Part shown: piece by piece, positions 62,823 through 64,000 of the stretch
How positions within the stretch are numbered: the stretch's first letter is position 1
Layout: each line of letters opens with the position of its first letter
Source: Porogramme epimiltina
Taxonomy: Eukaryota; Basidiomycota; Agaricomycetes; Polyporales; Polyporaceae
NCBI GenBank assembly: GCA_900155495.1
Contig: FTLJ01000165.1
Coordinates: 62,001-126,000, forward strand
DNA: 64,000 nucleotides
Direction of reading: 5' to 3'
Made by a program: the position numbers and the translations under genes
The notes under the pieces: model-generated
What the model was told of the DNA's origin: nothing
What the model saw: only the letters and a program-made list of their open reading frames with translations
Databases searched by the model: none

Positions 62823-63145
62823 TGGGTTGCCTTTCTGCTCCGAGTCATCTCGGCTCTCCGTCACTCGCTTCACCCGCTTCGAGTCATCCCCGAGAATTCT
62901 GGAAGAGTTGAGAACCTCCCGGTCACACCGTAAGTCCCAGTCAGAGATGGAAGGCCAACTCAGCTGACGATAACAGGTGCAGGCCGGAGATCCTCGTAGA
63001 CGGTACTGGAATCACACCAGATCCGCGTGGAGGACGATTCAACCCCACGCCCTTCGTCCAGCCGGTCGGACCGAGTGCCAAAATTGCGGAGGCAGGCTTA
63101 GGCGGGCATGATGCGTCGTACCTCGGCATTATTGTATGCGCATAA
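62823..63145 (+). other. Possible coding fragment, unidentified
   Basis: A frame with ENSGRVENLPVTP can be spliced (GTAAGT ... CAG) to CRPEILVDGTGITPD, GGRFNPTPFVQPVGP and GLGGHDASYLGIIV before a stop at 63143-63145. Both sides stay in frame and codon use looks coding, but no start or family is recognised. It may be a fragment of a lost gene. Confidence 0.3.
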
Positions 63146-63582
63146 TAACAATCTGGGTTCGCAGTCTGGATTGTAGTGGCGAAACTGGTCAGGCGGCCGT
63201 CACCCATGTGTGTCATGTGGGATCATCGATGACAAGCAGCACTACCTGTGAGTACCCTGATTACTACACGGCCGTGGAAACACCTCCAGCCCCTGATTGT
63301 CATGTATTCTAGGGTCCTTGGGTAGTACTAGAACCCCCCCCCCCTCCCGAGATGTTGTCGGACATCCGATGAGGATGCAACACGTTGGGGCGCGATGGTT
63401 CTCGAACACTCATTTGAACTACACGTGGACGGCTTCGCTCGGCGGCTGCGCCAGTTACGGTTCTCCTGCACTCGGGCACCTCCAACTCAAGCACGGGTGG
63501 CTTGTGGCGACCCTCTCATGAACGGTTTACTGACCAAATAACATGAACCGCCAGCTCCAGCCCCCTTTCAGAAATCTCTCCG

Positions 63583-64000
63583 ATGTACCAGCACAACCGT
63601 CACGGCGGTTTTAAGCAACGTAAGTGCCACAAAGCAGACGAACCGCATTGGTTTTCGCCGTGCTGGCCAATCCCGGCCGTAATCCGCACAAATTCCAATC
63701 CCCGGTTCTGTTGCGGCGCCTCATGTCGCCACTATCGACTCCGTCGGCTGGCGAACAGCTGCAGGTCTTCTTATCATACACATCTCTGACGCCCGCAGGT
63801 GCCCCTTCTCAGGAATATAGTGCCACGCCACAGCAACTCGTCCGCCGTTCTCCTGACTGCGACCTCTGCTGCCATCATTACTATCTTCACTGCTGCTGCC
63901 GTCACAGTTGTTATGATGGCCCAGTCTTCCCTCGGCGGTGAGGATCTCCGGGGCGTCTTGTACCTCACTCCGCCCAAGCCCCAATTCGCGGTCATGCGCG
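63583..64000 (+). CDS. Possible gene running off the right edge, one membrane helix
   Basis: A candidate first exon, MYQHNRHGGFKQ, ends at a GTAAGT donor near 63,620. After a possible acceptor at about 63,800 the frame reads VPRHSNSSAVLLTA, then the hydrophobic stretch SAAIITIFTAAAVTVVMMA, then SSLGGEDLRGVLYLTPPKPQ to the end of the window. A single membrane segment is the only supported property; the intron length and family are uncertain. Confidence 0.3.

Noticed and set aside
63335..63352. C-rich run as a regulatory or structural element
   Set aside because: A single homopolymer-like tract of this length is common and has no supporting context.

Overview
This window reads as nuclear DNA of a basidiomycete fungus, most likely a wood- or litter-associated Agaricomycete. 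The signs are genes cut by many short GT-AG introns (about 50-70 nt), an expanded F-box family, several secreted GMC oxidoreductases of the aryl-alcohol oxidase type, a long basidiomycete-style ATG4 and a small secreted cysteine-rich protein. No rRNA, tRNA, CRISPR array or recognisable transposon was found. Gene models were spliced by eye, using GT/AG sites and comparison between paralogues inside the window.

Layout. 1-0.2 kb: tail of a haloacid-dehalogenase gene (+). 0.4-11.3 kb: four F-box/LRR-like paralogues (A-D, all -), with a relic of the HAD tail beside D. 12.3-15.0 kb: a pepsin-like (A1) aspartic-protease-like gene, AP1 (-). 17.5-18.2 kb: small secreted protein (-). 21.1-23.7 kb: intracellular GMC oxidoreductase GMC1 (-). 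25.4-27.0 kb: an unrelated single-exon F-box gene (+). 27.2-29.5 kb: secreted GMC2 (-). 30.3-31.5 kb: peroxisomal dienoyl-CoA isomerase (-). 32.9-36.1 kb: ATG4 (+). 37.6-43.3 kb: secreted GMC3 and GMC4 (+). 43.7-60.3 kb: F-box paralogues E, F (+) and G (-) interleaved with A1-like genes AP2 (broken), AP3 and AP4 and with F-box remnants; inside this block lie the mitochondrial DEAD-box helicase MRH4 (-) and a divergent small membrane-protein gene (+). 60.4-62.8 kb: an inverted, decayed copy of the helicase. 62.8-64.0 kb: weak coding fragments.

Most interesting. The A1-like paralogues are not secreted. In the three complete copies a 13-nt micro-exon lies directly after the first catalytic D-x-G codon, and an intron sits at the same place after the second. 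AP1 keeps both DTG motifs; the other copies have DPG, DSA or DCG, so they look catalytically altered. In the right-hand block these genes repeatedly occur tail-to-tail with F-box genes (F-box -> <- A1-like), three clear times and perhaps a fourth, with 8-95 nt between stop codons. One tandem pair was fused by a deletion whose junction is visible near 48,380. The recurring F-box/protease-fold pair is the best candidate here for an undescribed system; a functional link is inference.

The remaining genes suggest oxidative metabolism (secreted H2O2-producing GMC enzymes sharing an upstream block), peroxisomal fatty-acid breakdown, autophagy and mitochondrial rRNA maturation.
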